The notes: generated by a model not told the origin, from the sequence alone. Counted from the first letter of the stretch, positions 43,354-51,334 are shown. The stretch: DNA of 64,000 bases from Clostridiales bacterium (GCA_021199275.1 JAJQIJ010000001.1:148547-212546), one strand, 5' to 3'. Numbers and translations: made by a program.

Positions 43354-44397
43354 TTGTGCAAAATATTAAGCTTTGTTTTCGCTGTGCTTTTTTCATTTGA
43401 AATTACGGCTTTTGCGGCAGACAACAGCGCGCTCTCAGCTGTTGTTATTGACGCTTGCACGCATGAAATTTTATATGCCAAAAACAGTGAAAGCGAACTC
43501 AGCATGGCTTCCACCACAAAAATAATGACGGCGCTGCTGGCATGTGAAAGCGGCAGGCTTGACGAAACCGTTACAATAACAGCCGAAATGACTGATGTAA
43601 TCGGCTCTGCCGTGGGGCTTGCCCCGGGCGATGAAATCACGCTTTATGACATAACGGTGGGCATGCTGCTCGCGTCCGGCAATGACGCTGCAAATTCAGC
43701 CGCAATTTTTCTTTGCGGCAGCGTTGAAAGCTTTGCCGAGCTTATGAATGAACGTGCAGCCGAAATCGGCATGAATAACACTTTGTTTGTAACCCCGTCA
43801 GGGCTTGACGAGGGCGAACATCATTCCACAGCTTACGACATGGCGCTGCTCGCGGCGCAGGCTCTGCAAAACGAAACGTTTGCACAAATATGCAAAATGA
43901 CAAGCGCCGAAATAACAATTAATTCTGAAAAGCTAACGCTTTATAACCACAACAAGCTGCTGTATTATGCAGACGGCTGTATAGGCATAAAAACCGGTTA
44001 TACAGACAAAGCAGGCAGGTGTCTTGTGTCAGCGGCAGTCAGAAACGGGGTTACCCTAATCTGTGTAACCTTAAACGACCCTAATGACTGGGAAGACCAT
44101 GTTTCGCTTTATGACGAATGCTTTGCAAAATATGAAAAAGCCCAAATCAGCGCTGCGGTTGAAATAAATGTTGTAGGCGCTGTGTGCGACAGCTTTGAAG
44201 GGGAATATACATCAGAGCTTTATGTAACAGACGAAAGCAAAATAAGCGTGCAGATTTATCATTTTCCTTTTTATTATGCGCCGCTTCAACAGGGCGAATG
44301 CGTGGGCGTGGCAGTTATAATGTATAACGGAGTCCAAATAGCCCAAACTGATATTGTTTCAAAAGGGGAAGTTGAATATTATGAGCCAGGGCAATGA
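43354..44397 (+). CDS. dacF: D-alanyl-D-alanine carboxypeptidase (DacF/PBP5-like)
   Basis: A 347-residue serine carboxypeptidase that removes the terminal D-Ala of peptidoglycan stem peptides. The start is TTG 43354, with AGGTGA 6 bases upstream; GTG 43345 is an alternative. A signal peptide (ILSFVFAVLFSFEITAFAA) leads to the active-site SxxK, S53-T-T-K56, in MASTTKIMT. SGN is in LLASGNDAANSAA and KTG in IGIKTGYTDKAG. A C-terminal beta-rich domain replaces the usual amphipathic anchor helix; no clear anchor is seen. Neighbouring gerW makes a sporulation role (cortex or forespore wall) likely. Confidence 0.92.
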   Translation: MCKILSFVFAVLFSFEITAFAADNSALSAVVIDACTHEILYAKNSESELSMASTTKIMTALLACESGRLDETVTITAEMTDVIGSAVGLAPGDEITLYDITVGMLLASGNDAANSAAIFLCGSVESFAELMNERAAEIGMNNTLFVTPSGLDEGEHHSTAYDMALLAAQALQNETFAQICKMTSAEITINSEKLTLYNHNKLLYYADGCIGIKTGYTDKAGRCLVSAAVRNGVTLICVTLNDPNDWEDHVSLYDECFAKYEKAQISAAVEINVVGAVCDSFEGEYTSELYVTDESKISVQIYHFPFYYAPLQQGECVGVAVIMYNGVQIAQTDIVSKGEVEYYEPGQ

Positions 44398-45151
44398 AAT
44401 AAGGCTTCAAAAATATATGGCTGACTGCGGCGTTGCTTCAAGGCGCGCGTCAGAACAGCTTATTAAAGACGGTAAAGTTAAAATAAACGGCAGACGTGCC
44501 AAGCTGGGCGACAAAATAAATAAGTCGCGCGACACCGTAATGGTGGAAGGAAAAAGGCTTGAAGGCGCCGAAAAGCAGCTTACAATTATGTTAAACAAGC
44601 CGCGCGGCTATGTCACCACCGTTTCAGACGAGCTTGGGCGAAAAACAGTAATGCAGCTTGTTTCCGGCATTGATGAAAGGATTTACCCTGTCGGCAGGCT
44701 GGACAAGGACTCGCAGGGCTTGCTTATAATGACTAACGACGGCGCGCTTGCAAATTTTTTGACTCACCCTTCTAACGGCATTAAAAAACGTTACAGCGTT
44801 ACAATAAAGGGCAGCGCAGACGAAGCTGTAATTCAGCACCTTAGAGACGGTGTGGTGATTGACGGCAAAAAGACAGCCAAATGCGAAGTCGAAATAATAA
44901 GTACGCAAAAAGACAGGCAGCAGCTTGATTTCACCCTGAGCGAGGGCAGAAACCGTGAAATCAGAAAAATGTGCGAAACGCTCGGGCTTGAAGTTATGCG
45001 CCTGAAAAGAATTTCAGTGGGCGACTTGAAACTGGGGCAGCTGCCCGTGGGAAAATGGCGCCGGCTCAGCGACGCTGAAATAAGGCTGCTTAAAAAAAGC
45101 CACGCTGCAAATAATAACTTAGGCAAGAAACGTTACGCCGCGCAGGGGTAA
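44381..45151 (+). CDS. rluB: 23S rRNA pseudouridine synthase (RluB family)
   Basis: A 256-residue pseudouridine synthase. The N-terminal S4 RNA-binding domain (IRLQKYMADCGVASRRASEQLI) is followed by the catalytic domain with the Asp in YPVGRLDKDSQGLLI and the KKRYSVTI and GRNREIRKMCETLGLEVMRLKRI blocks. ATG 44381 overlaps dacF by 17 bases and has AAGGGG upstream. The last residues (NNNLGKKRYAAQG) are coded by bases that match the start of the dispersed repeat family (ATAACTTAGGCAAGAAA), so a repeat has probably supplied the present C-terminus. Confidence 0.92.
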   Translation: MSQGNEIRLQKYMADCGVASRRASEQLIKDGKVKINGRRAKLGDKINKSRDTVMVEGKRLEGAEKQLTIMLNKPRGYVTTVSDELGRKTVMQLVSGIDERIYPVGRLDKDSQGLLIMTNDGALANFLTHPSNGIKKRYSVTIKGSADEAVIQHLRDGVVIDGKKTAKCEVEIISTQKDRQQLDFTLSEGRNREIRKMCETLGLEVMRLKRISVGDLKLGQLPVGKWRRLSDAEIRLLKKSHAANNNLGKKRYAAQG

Positions 45152-45170
45152 ACTTGCCACCCCGGCTTTT
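45115..45170 (+). repeat. Dispersed repeat fragment at the 3' end of rluB
   Basis: AATAACTTAGGCAAGAAA followed by CGCCGCGCAGGGGTAA matches the start of the other repeats (compare 42740 and 51370). It is degenerate after about 40 bases. Its first part is in frame with rluB and contributes the terminal codons and stop. Confidence 0.5.
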
Positions 45171-45279
45171 GGCGCGCCGAAGACGAGCCGGACCCATTGA
45201 GGCAAGAGGCGTGTTTCAGCTATGTGCGCGGGCGAAATGCTTTCCGGCATAAAATAATTAAAAAATATAAATTTAGGCA

Positions 45280-45308
45280 TTGTAATTATTTCAACTAAAT
45301 GTTAAAAT
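45280..45308 (+). promoter_or_regulatory. Promoter of the carboxyltransferase operon
   Basis: TTGTAA (45280-45285), a 17-base spacer, then TAAAAT (45303-45308). The 115-base leader that follows ends in GGAGGA before ATG 45424. The rest of the 45152-45279 gap holds no gene. Confidence 0.6.
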
Positions 45309-45423
45309 ACACTCAATGGCTGAATTTACCTGCTGATTCAGCAAGTCACAATTATCTATTATGCTTTTGTGCCGCGCGGCAATTTTCGCTCGGTGCGGGG
45401 GCTCTTTTAACGGAGGACAAGCA

Positions 45424-46740
45424 ATGAGTATTTCAAACGAAAATGAAATTGCTGCAAGGCAAAGAATGGCACAGCTGTTTGACGACGGCGTGTTCAGTGA
45501 AATAGACGCCCTTGCAAAGTCGCCGGGCGGGGAAAGCGGCGTAATTGCCGGCTTTGGCAGCGTCGGCGGCGCGCCTGCTTATGCGTTTTCGCAAGATATT
45601 AATGTTAACGGCGGCGCAGTTACCGCAGCGCAGTGTAAAAAAATCAAAAAAATTTATGACCTTGCTGCAAAAACCGGCTGCCCGGTTGTGGGTATTTATG
45701 ACTCAAACGGCGTCAGCCTTAAAGAGGGCATTGATGTGCTGGGCGAATACAGCGACATTGTAAAAGCTTCAGCTTCGGTTTCCGGCGTGGTGCTGCAAAT
45801 TGCTGTTATAGCGGGCGCATGCCTTGGCACAAGCGCTGTTGTTGCCAACATGTCAGACATTGTAATTCAGGTTGAAAATTCAGATTTTTATATTACGACA
45901 CCGAGCTCACTTACTGCGAAAGACTGCCACGAAGCCGGCACGGCAGACATTCTTGCAAGCGATTTTGCAAGTGCTGCACAGTCTGTAAGGGAATTGATTT
46001 CTCTTTTGCCGCCCAACAATTTGGCTGAAACGCCGCTGTTTGATTTCGCAGAAAGCGAAACGGCTTTAAATTCATCTGCCGGCGCGCTTGACGCCATATG
46101 CGCCGTTGCTGACGCGGGCAGTGTTATTGAAATAAAATCCGCATGGGCGCCGGGCGTTGTAACCGCATTTGCCACAATGGCAGGTTCCACAGTCGGTTTC
46201 GTTGCGTTTGACGGGGGCGCGCTCAGCCCCAAATCTGCATACAAGTCGGAAGCCTTTATCAAGCTGTGCGACGCATATAACATTCCCATAATAATGTTTA
46301 TTGACATAGATTCGCTTGAAAAAGAAAATGAAAACGCAGTGCTTGTTGCAATGACAAAGCTGGTTTCGACTTATAAAAGCGCAACGGCAGCCAAAATTTC
46401 GGTTATTACAAAGTCGGCAATCGGCGCGCCTTATGTGCTGCTCGGCGCTAAAAATTCCGGCGCGGACTTTGTTTTTGCGTGGGAAAATGCAGTTTTGTCA
46501 GCCCTTGAAATAAGTTCGGCAGTCGCGTTTTTATATAACGACAGGCTTGCCAACGGCGAAGACAGAAAGCTGCTTGAAAGCGAATATGCCGCCGGGGCGG
46601 GCGCTGTAAAAGCTGCCGAAGCCGGCGCGGTTGACAGTGTGTTTGCACCGGGCGAAACAAGGGCTGCTCTTATTTCGGCACTTGACGCACTTGCCGGCAA
46701 GCGCGAAACCACAATTGCAAGAAAGCATGCGGTTAAATAA
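45424..46740 (+). CDS. Carboxyl transferase domain protein (12S/beta-subunit-like)
   Basis: A 438-residue member of the acetyl-CoA carboxylase/transcarboxylase carboxyltransferase superfamily. N-half: RQRMAQLFDDGVFSEID, GFGSVGGAPAYAFSQDINVNGG, then GCPVVGIYDSNGV. C-half: FATMAGSTVGFVAFDGGALSPKSAYKSEAFIKLCDAYNIPIIMFID (seen in pieces) and YVLLGAKNSGADFVFAW. It is shorter than the roughly 510-residue 12S or PccB subunits and rather divergent. The operon continues with a biotin carrier and a pyruvate/oxaloacetate carboxyltransferase. It would exchange CO2 between carboxybiotin and an acyl-CoA; methylmalonyl-CoA is a guess. ATG 45424 has GGAGGA 9 bases upstream. Confidence 0.82.
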   Translation: MSISNENEIAARQRMAQLFDDGVFSEIDALAKSPGGESGVIAGFGSVGGAPAYAFSQDINVNGGAVTAAQCKKIKKIYDLAAKTGCPVVGIYDSNGVSLKEGIDVLGEYSDIVKASASVSGVVLQIAVIAGACLGTSAVVANMSDIVIQVENSDFYITTPSSLTAKDCHEAGTADILASDFASAAQSVRELISLLPPNNLAETPLFDFAESETALNSSAGALDAICAVADAGSVIEIKSAWAPGVVTAFATMAGSTVGFVAFDGGALSPKSAYKSEAFIKLCDAYNIPIIMFIDIDSLEKENENAVLVAMTKLVSTYKSATAAKISVITKSAIGAPYVLLGAKNSGADFVFAWENAVLSALEISSAVAFLYNDRLANGEDRKLLESEYAAGAGAVKAAEAGAVDSVFAPGETRAALISALDALAGKRETTIARKHAVK

Positions 46741-46776
46741 CTTGTTGTTTTAATATTTTAGTTGGAGGATAAAGCA

Positions 46777-47145
46777 ATGAAAAAATACACAATCACAGTA
46801 AACGGCACAGCATATGACGTTACGGTTGAAGAAAACGGCTCTGCCGCACAGAGCGCGGCCCCTGCTGCACCTGCCGCCCCGGCGGCAGCCCCGGCAGCCC
46901 CGGCACCGGCGCCTGTTGCAGAGCCTTCCGGCGGCGTGAAAATTGAAGCCCCCATGCCCGGCACAATACTTGACATAAAGGTTTCTGTGGGCGCCGCTGT
47001 AAATAAAGGGGACGTTGTTTGCATTCTTGAAGCCATGAAAATGGAAAATGACCTTGTGGCGCCCGAATCCGGCACAGTGGCTTCCATTAACGTCAATAAG
47101 GGCGACAGTGTTGAAGCTGCCCAGGTTGTCATGACCTTGAATTGA
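46777..47145 (+). CDS. Biotin carboxyl carrier protein
   Basis: A 122-residue biotin carrier. A short N-terminal strand region (KKYTITVNGTAYDVTVEE) is joined by an alanine/proline-rich flexible linker (about residues 22-50) to a biotinyl domain ending in EAMKMEN; K88 is the biotinylated lysine. A PMPGTI turn is typical of carriers serving sodium-pump decarboxylases and transcarboxylases. GGAGG precedes ATG 46777; the in-frame TTG at 46762 lies in the ribosome site. It would shuttle carboxyl groups between the proteins coded on either side. Confidence 0.93.
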   Translation: MKKYTITVNGTAYDVTVEENGSAAQSAAPAAPAAPAAAPAAPAPAPVAEPSGGVKIEAPMPGTILDIKVSVGAAVNKGDVVCILEAMKMENDLVAPESGTVASINVNKGDSVEAAQVVMTLN

Positions 47146-47155
47146 GGTGCTGCAA

Positions 47156-48547
47156 ATGATTAAAATTACCGAAACTGTGTTGCGCGACGCTCACCAGTCT
47201 TTGATTGCCACAAGAATGAAAACCGGTGAATTTGCCGACATTCTTGAAAAAATGGACAAAATCGGCTTTTATTCGCTGGAATGCTGGGGCGGCGCAACAT
47301 TCGATTCATGCCTGCGCTTTTTAGACGAAGACCCGTGGGAACGCCTCAGGTTAATAAGAAAAAAATGCCCCAACACAAAGCTGCAAATGCTTTTCAGGGG
47401 GCAAAACATGCTGGGTTACCGCCATTATGCAGACGATGTTGTTGACTATTTTGTTAAAAAAAGCATTGACAACGGCATTGATATTTTAAGAATTTTTGAC
47501 GCGCTCAACGACGTAAGAAATCTTGAAACATCAATAAATTCCGCAAAAAAATACGGCGGGCACGTGCAGGCTGCCATTTCATATACAACTGGCCCTGTTT
47601 TTGACATTAAATATTATTGCGACTATGCAAAGCAGCTGGAAAATGCCGGCGCAGATTCAATTTGCATAAAAGACATGGCCGGGCTCCTTACCCCTTACGG
47701 AACTTATGACTTGGTAAAGGCGCTGAAAAACACGGTGTCAGTGCCGATTCAGCTGCATTCTCATTATACGTCAGGGCTTGCTTCCATGGTGCACCTGAAA
47801 GGCATTGAAGCCGGGGTTGACTGCATTGACACGGCAATGAGCCCGCTTGCATTGGGCACGTCTCACCCCGCCACCGAATCTATGGTGGCAGCGCTTCAGA
47901 GCACAGAATATGACACCGGGCTTGACTTAAAGGCCCTTGCCGAAATACGCGACTTTTTCAGTGTGCTGCGTGAAAAGTATCTTGAAGAGGGGCTTTTAAA
48001 CCCAAAAATGTTAAGCGTTGACGCAAACACGCTTATTTACCAGGTCCCGGGCGGCATGCTTTCCAACCTGTTAAACCAGCTCAAGCAAGCCGGCAAGGCA
48101 GACAAGCTTGAAGAGGTGCTTGCCGAAGTTCCGCGTGTGCGTGAAGACAGCGGTTACCCGCCGCTTGTAACGCCCACATCGCAAATCGTGGGCACCCAGG
48201 CCGTTTTCAACATTATAATGGGTGAAAGGTATAAAATGGTAACCAAGGAATTTAAAGATATGGTTGCCGGCAAATATGGCAGAACTCCATGCCCGATTGA
48301 CCCTGAATTCCAAAAGAAAATAGTCGGCAGCGACGACATTATCGACTGCCGCCCGGCTGACCTGCTTGCACCTGAGCTTGACAAATTCAAGGGTGAAATT
48401 GCAGAATTTTACGAAAAGGAAGAAGACGTTTTGTCATATGCCCAGTTTGACCAGGTTGCAATCAAATTTTTTGAAAAAAGGCGCGACAAAAAATATTCGC
48501 TTGACTCAAAACACCTTGACATTGAAACTAAGGTGCACCCGGTTTAA
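47156..48547 (+). CDS. Oxaloacetate decarboxylase alpha / pyruvate carboxylase B-type carboxyltransferase
   Basis: A 463-residue enzyme of the HMGL-like/PycB family. ETVLRDAHQSLIATRMKT is the diagnostic N-terminus with the metal Asp; other landmarks are FLDEDPWERLRLIRK, LFRGQNMLGYRHYADDVV, the biotin-carbamoyl Lys in SICIKDMAGLLTP, and the zinc motif PIQLHSHYTSGLA. The C-terminal helical conserved region (PGGMLSNL, YPPLVTPTSQIVGTQAVFNI) is complete, but no fused biotinyl domain is present; that function is the separate carrier upstream. No membrane-bound decarboxylase beta-subunit is nearby, so this is more like the 5S subunit of transcarboxylase than a sodium pump. Confidence 0.9.
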   Translation: MIKITETVLRDAHQSLIATRMKTGEFADILEKMDKIGFYSLECWGGATFDSCLRFLDEDPWERLRLIRKKCPNTKLQMLFRGQNMLGYRHYADDVVDYFVKKSIDNGIDILRIFDALNDVRNLETSINSAKKYGGHVQAAISYTTGPVFDIKYYCDYAKQLENAGADSICIKDMAGLLTPYGTYDLVKALKNTVSVPIQLHSHYTSGLASMVHLKGIEAGVDCIDTAMSPLALGTSHPATESMVAALQSTEYDTGLDLKALAEIRDFFSVLREKYLEEGLLNPKMLSVDANTLIYQVPGGMLSNLLNQLKQAGKADKLEEVLAEVPRVREDSGYPPLVTPTSQIVGTQAVFNIIMGERYKMVTKEFKDMVAGKYGRTPCPIDPEFQKKIVGSDDIIDCRPADLLAPELDKFKGEIAEFYEKEEDVLSYAQFDQVAIKFFEKRRDKKYSLDSKHLDIETKVHPV

Positions 48548-48728
48548 GCCGGCATTAATTAAAGTAAATAGGGTTTGATTTTCGGCGGGGGTAAAGGCCC
48601 CCGCTGAAATTAATTAGCCCGGTTAATTTGATTTTCAGCGGCAAGGCAAAAAGCCAATCAGGCATTTCGCCGGTAAAATGTTTTGCCCGCTTTTCCTGCC
48701 GGCGGCGGCTCTTTTTTGCCTTTTTCGG
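48548..48728. other. Intergenic region with hairpins
   Basis: A GCGGGGG/CCCCCGC stem near 48583-48603 may end the carboxyltransferase transcript, though no T-run follows it. A second GC-rich CCGGCGGCGG tract then TTTTTT near 48715 is another candidate. No gene seen. Confidence 0.4.
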
Positions 48729-48757
48729 TTGACTATACATTATTTTAATGTTATAAT
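48729..48757 (+). promoter_or_regulatory. Promoter of the epimerase-like gene
   Basis: TTGACT (48729-48734), a 17-base spacer, TATAAT (48752-48757); 45 bases before ATG 48803, with TAGGAGG as ribosome site. Confidence 0.8.
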
Positions 48758-48802
48758 TTAATCGGCTATAAAAAAATCACATTTTGTTTAGGAGGTAAAA
48801 TT

Positions 48803-49846
48803 ATGAAAGTACTTATGATTGGCGGCACAGGCCTTTTGGGCTCTGCTGCTGCTCAGATTTTTGTTGACAGGGGAAATGAAATCAAAACACTTGCTCTGCC
48901 GCCGCTGCCGGAAGGCGCGCCGCTGCCCAAGGAAATGGAAATTGTTTTCCAAGACGCCAACAAGCTTTCAGACGACGAAGTCAAGGAACTCATGCAGGGC
49001 TTTGACGTGTTTGTTTTCGCAACGGGCGTTGACGAAAGGGTTGAATTCCCGGCGCCTGTTTATGACGCTTATTATAAATACAACATTGCCCCGCTTGAAA
49101 GGTATCTTCCGCTTGCAAAGGCTGCGGGCATTAAGTCGGCGGTTGTCTGCGGCTCTTATTTCGCATGGCTTGCCAAGGAACGCCCTGACATGAAGCTTTG
49201 CGATAAACACCCATATATCAAAAGCCGCATTGAGCAGGAAAACGTTTGCGAAAAATATGCTGACAAAGATTTCGGCGTTGCCGTTTTGGAACTGCCTTAC
49301 ATATTTGGCACACAGCCGGGCAGAAAACCGGTTTGGGTTATTCTTATTGAACAGCTGCAAAGGTTTGAAAAAATGCCGTTTACAATGTACCCGGCGGGCG
49401 GCACCGCCATGCTTACTGTTCGCCAGGTTGGCGAAGCCATGGTTGGCGCTGCTGAACAGACGTTTGCCGCTGCCGAAAAAGGCGAGGGTAAATTCCGCGC
49501 ATACGGCATTTCATGCTATAATTTCACATGGCGGCAGTTTCTTAAAATCGTTTACAGGGCTATGGACGGCATTGAAGACAGAAAGATTGTTGACGTGCCA
49601 AAGTGGACTTTCCAGGCTTTCGGCCTTGTAATGAGAAAAGACTATGCAAAGCGCAATGTTGATTCCGGTATTGACCCGGTTGGCCTTGCAGACATTATGG
49701 GTATGAACCTGTTTATTCCCACTGACGACTGCAAGGAACTCGGCTGCACGCCTGACGACATTGAAAAGGCAATTTTTGATTCAATTGCCCTTTCAAAAGC
49801 TTCTTTTGAAGGCAAGCAGCAGCTTGTTGAAATGAAAGGCGAATAA
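48803..49846 (+). CDS. NAD-dependent epimerase/dehydratase family protein
   Basis: A 347-residue Rossmann-fold protein (extended short-chain dehydrogenase type). MKVLMIGGTGLLGSAAAQIF is the nucleotide-binding start. The usual YxxxK is seen as HPYIKSRIEQENV or nearby, but a standard YxxxK catalytic pair is not certain. The middle has LPYIFGTQPGRKPVWVILIEQL and the C-half YNFTWRQFLKIVYRAMDG. It has its own strong promoter and terminator, so it is a single-gene unit. The substrate is unknown; relatives act on nucleotide sugars, but the atypical catalytic region leaves other uses possible. Confidence 0.78.
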   Translation: MKVLMIGGTGLLGSAAAQIFVDRGNEIKTLALPPLPEGAPLPKEMEIVFQDANKLSDDEVKELMQGFDVFVFATGVDERVEFPAPVYDAYYKYNIAPLERYLPLAKAAGIKSAVVCGSYFAWLAKERPDMKLCDKHPYIKSRIEQENVCEKYADKDFGVAVLELPYIFGTQPGRKPVWVILIEQLQRFEKMPFTMYPAGGTAMLTVRQVGEAMVGAAEQTFAAAEKGEGKFRAYGISCYNFTWRQFLKIVYRAMDGIEDRKIVDVPKWTFQAFGLVMRKDYAKRNVDSGIDPVGLADIMGMNLFIPTDDCKELGCTPDDIEKAIFDSIALSKASFEGKQQLVEMKGE

Positions 49847-49867
49847 TACCCCTAAAAAACAAAGCGT

Positions 49868-49900
49868 AACCCCGCCGGGCTTTTAGCACGGCGGGGTTTT
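49868..49900 (+). terminator. Terminator of the epimerase-like gene
   Basis: AACCCCGCCG (49868-49877) and CGGCGGGGTT (49889-49898) are perfect complements followed by TTTT. About 20 bases past the stop. Confidence 0.9.
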
Positions 49901-50117
49901 GTGCGTGCGGGCAAGGGGGGGCGCTGAAACGCAGTCGCCAGCAGCGCAAAAAGCGGCTTTTAATTAGAAAAAGGCAAGTCTTTAAAAGCCGGCGTTTTCC
50001 GGCTTTTAACATGGCAAAAGCGCCGGCAAGGCAAATGAAAAAGGCCTGCGCCGTTTTTAGCACATGCCTTTTCCTTTTGCTTTTTTATCCGCACATCCGC
50101 CCGCAGTTGATGTAACC
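49901..50117. other. Intergenic region, GC-rich hairpins, no gene
   Basis: Several short inverted repeats, for example AAAAGCCGG/CCGGCTTTT near 49985-50008, which could be a terminator for transcripts coming from the minus strand. No open frame with a ribosome site is seen. Confidence 0.35.
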
Positions 50118-50292
50118 TGCTTAAAAAACAGTGATGATTTTCCGCCGTACTTCGCGCTCCCTTCGTCCGCCGTGGGGCGGGAGGTCTGCATCCCATAAAG
50201 CGAGAGTGAATCTTATAATAAATAGTGTTGGGTTATTTACTGCGGGTTGCCGAGATGCGCAGACTGCTTAGCGCTCTGGGCTGCACTGTTTG
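50118..50292 (-). ncRNA. Putative structured non-coding RNA or 3' UTR (about 170 nt)
   Basis: Read on the minus strand, AAACAGTG (50291-50284) and CACTGTTT (50133-50126) close a structure that ends in a T-run (TGTTTTTT), as a terminated small RNA would. Inside, GTCTGC-GC-ATCTC and GGGATGCAGAC form a long stem with a bulge, and TAAATA/TATTTA a distal hairpin. A long rod with closing stem is reminiscent of 6S RNA, but I cannot match a consensus. It starts just after the DUF1292 stop, so it may be that gene's structured 3' end. Confidence 0.45.
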
Positions 50293-50607
50293 TCAGTCCT
50301 CTTCAAAATATTCAACGTCAAACTTTTTTTCCACCATTGCCATAAGTATGTCTGACACCTGTTCATATTCCTGCTCGTCTTCAATTTCGGCAAGATATTC
50401 GTTGTCGCCGTCTTCAACAACCTTTAATATTATTACTTCATATGCCCCGTCAACGATTTCCTCTGCTTCGTCATGAAATTCGGTGATTGCCACATATGTG
50501 TCGTTTTCGGTTTCATATCTTTCAAGCAGTTCAAATAAAATTTCTTTTCCGTCTTCGTCTGTTACTGACAAAATGTCAGGCTCATAAAATTCTTTTTCGC
50601 TTTCCAT
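50293..50607 (-). CDS. DUF1292 acidic protein (YrzB-like)
   Basis: A 104-residue, strongly acidic protein of the DUF1292 family. Start ATG 50607, with GGAGG 9 bases upstream; the in-frame sequence back to 50652 lacks a ribosome site. DILSVTDEDGKEILFELLERYE and YVAITEFHDEAEEIVDGAYEVIILKV are the family blocks. In Firmicutes it is small, conserved and uncharacterised. It has its own promoter and ends next to a structured RNA region. Confidence 0.85.
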   Translation of the reverse strand: MESEKEFYEPDILSVTDEDGKEILFELLERYETENDTYVAITEFHDEAEEIVDGAYEVIILKVVEDGDNEYLAEIEDEQEYEQVSDILMAMVEKKFDVEYFEED

Positions 50608-50708
50608 AGCTTTCGCCTCCGGCCAGTTTGTAAATATTATTTGTGCCACCAATGCAGCTGTTTACGCCATGCGCCAAGCCGGCATTGACAGGTGGCTTCT
50701 TATTTAAT

Positions 50709-50737
50709 ATTATAATATTCTTTCACCGTTTAGTCAA
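50709..50737 (-). promoter_or_regulatory. Promoter of the DUF1292 gene
   Basis: Minus strand: TTGACT (50737-50732), a 17-base spacer, TATAAT (50714-50709), about 100 bases before the start. Confidence 0.8.
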
Positions 50738-50869
50738 TAGAAATATATGGCTCAAAAAAATTACATGGTAACTATCTCTGCACTTTGTCAAAAATGCACA
50801 ATTTTGCGGTTTAAATTTAGTAAAAACGACAAAACGCACAAAAAATATAAAAAATGTTGAAAAAAACTA

Positions 50870-50898
50870 TTGACAAATCACAAATTAAATGCTATTAT
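50870..50898 (+). promoter_or_regulatory. Strong promoter of the micro-ORF transcript
   Basis: TTGACA (50870-50875), a 17-base spacer, TATTAT (50893-50898). It opens a transcript of about 460 nt that ends at the terminator at 51335 and contains no normal-sized gene. Confidence 0.8.
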
Positions 50899-50983
50899 GT
50901 GATTGAACATAAGAGATAGCAAAAAGAAATTGAAGAGTTGCTCAAATCTCACAGTTCAATTTACGTAAAGGAGGCTTTGTCCA

Positions 50984-51037
50984 ATGGATATTTCAGAGAT
51001 TCAGACTAAAGCCTGCGGGGCGGTAAAGGTTAAATAA
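50984..51037 (+). CDS. Micro-ORF 1, 17 residues
   Basis: MDISEIQTKACGAVKVK. AAAGGAGGC, close to a perfect ribosome site, lies 9 bases before ATG 50984, about 80 bases from the expected transcript start. No similarity is recognised. The single Cys in KACGAVK is notable. The sequence following the ATG context (GTCCAATG) is repeated at micro-ORF 3. It could be a leader peptide, a small functional peptide, or part of a structured RNA that happens to contain a start; no function is assigned. Confidence 0.5.
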   Translation: MDISEIQTKACGAVKVK

Positions 51038-51231
51038 AGTGCCGACAGATGACTGCTAATTAAAAACAATATGCAGCGGCGGGCAAAGTAAATGATAAAG
51101 AAAAATCAAACCGCCGGCAGGTAAATAGTTTGAAAGAAAAAGACTTACGGGCAGATACAAAATGCCGTTTTACCTAAAGAGGTAAAGAATATTAATTATC
51201 CTATCAGTATAGTTTATATGAGGTGGTACAT

Positions 51232-51264
51232 ATGCTCAAAGGATATGTATATCAGAAAGAATAA
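51232..51264 (+). CDS. Micro-ORF 2, 10 residues
   Basis: MLKGYVYQKE, with GAGGTGGT 5 bases before ATG 51232. Rich in Tyr and Lys. The 190 bases between micro-ORFs 1 and 2 contain GC-rich complementary pieces (GCGGCGGGC and GCCGGCAGG) but no longer frame. Function unknown. Confidence 0.4.
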   Translation: MLKGYVYQKE

Positions 51265-51283
51265 TTAACGAGAGGTAAGTCCA

Positions 51284-51301
51284 ATGTACTGTGCAGCATA
51301 G
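51284..51301 (+). CDS. Micro-ORF 3, 5 residues
   Basis: MYCAA, with GAGAGGTAAG 5 bases before the GTCCAATG start context, shared with micro-ORF 1. It is 20 bases after the stop of micro-ORF 2. Such a short frame may be translated only for regulation, or may be chance; the repeated ribosome-site-plus-ATG pattern is the reason to list it. Confidence 0.3.
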   Translation: MYCAA

Positions 51302-51334
51302 CGCATACCCGTAAAATTAAATAAAAAAGCAGAG

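Noticed and set aside
50118..50292. SRP RNA or RNase P RNA
   Set aside because: The conserved GGAAGGAAGCAGC-type loop of SRP RNA and the GAGGAAAGTCC-type element of RNase P RNA are not present.
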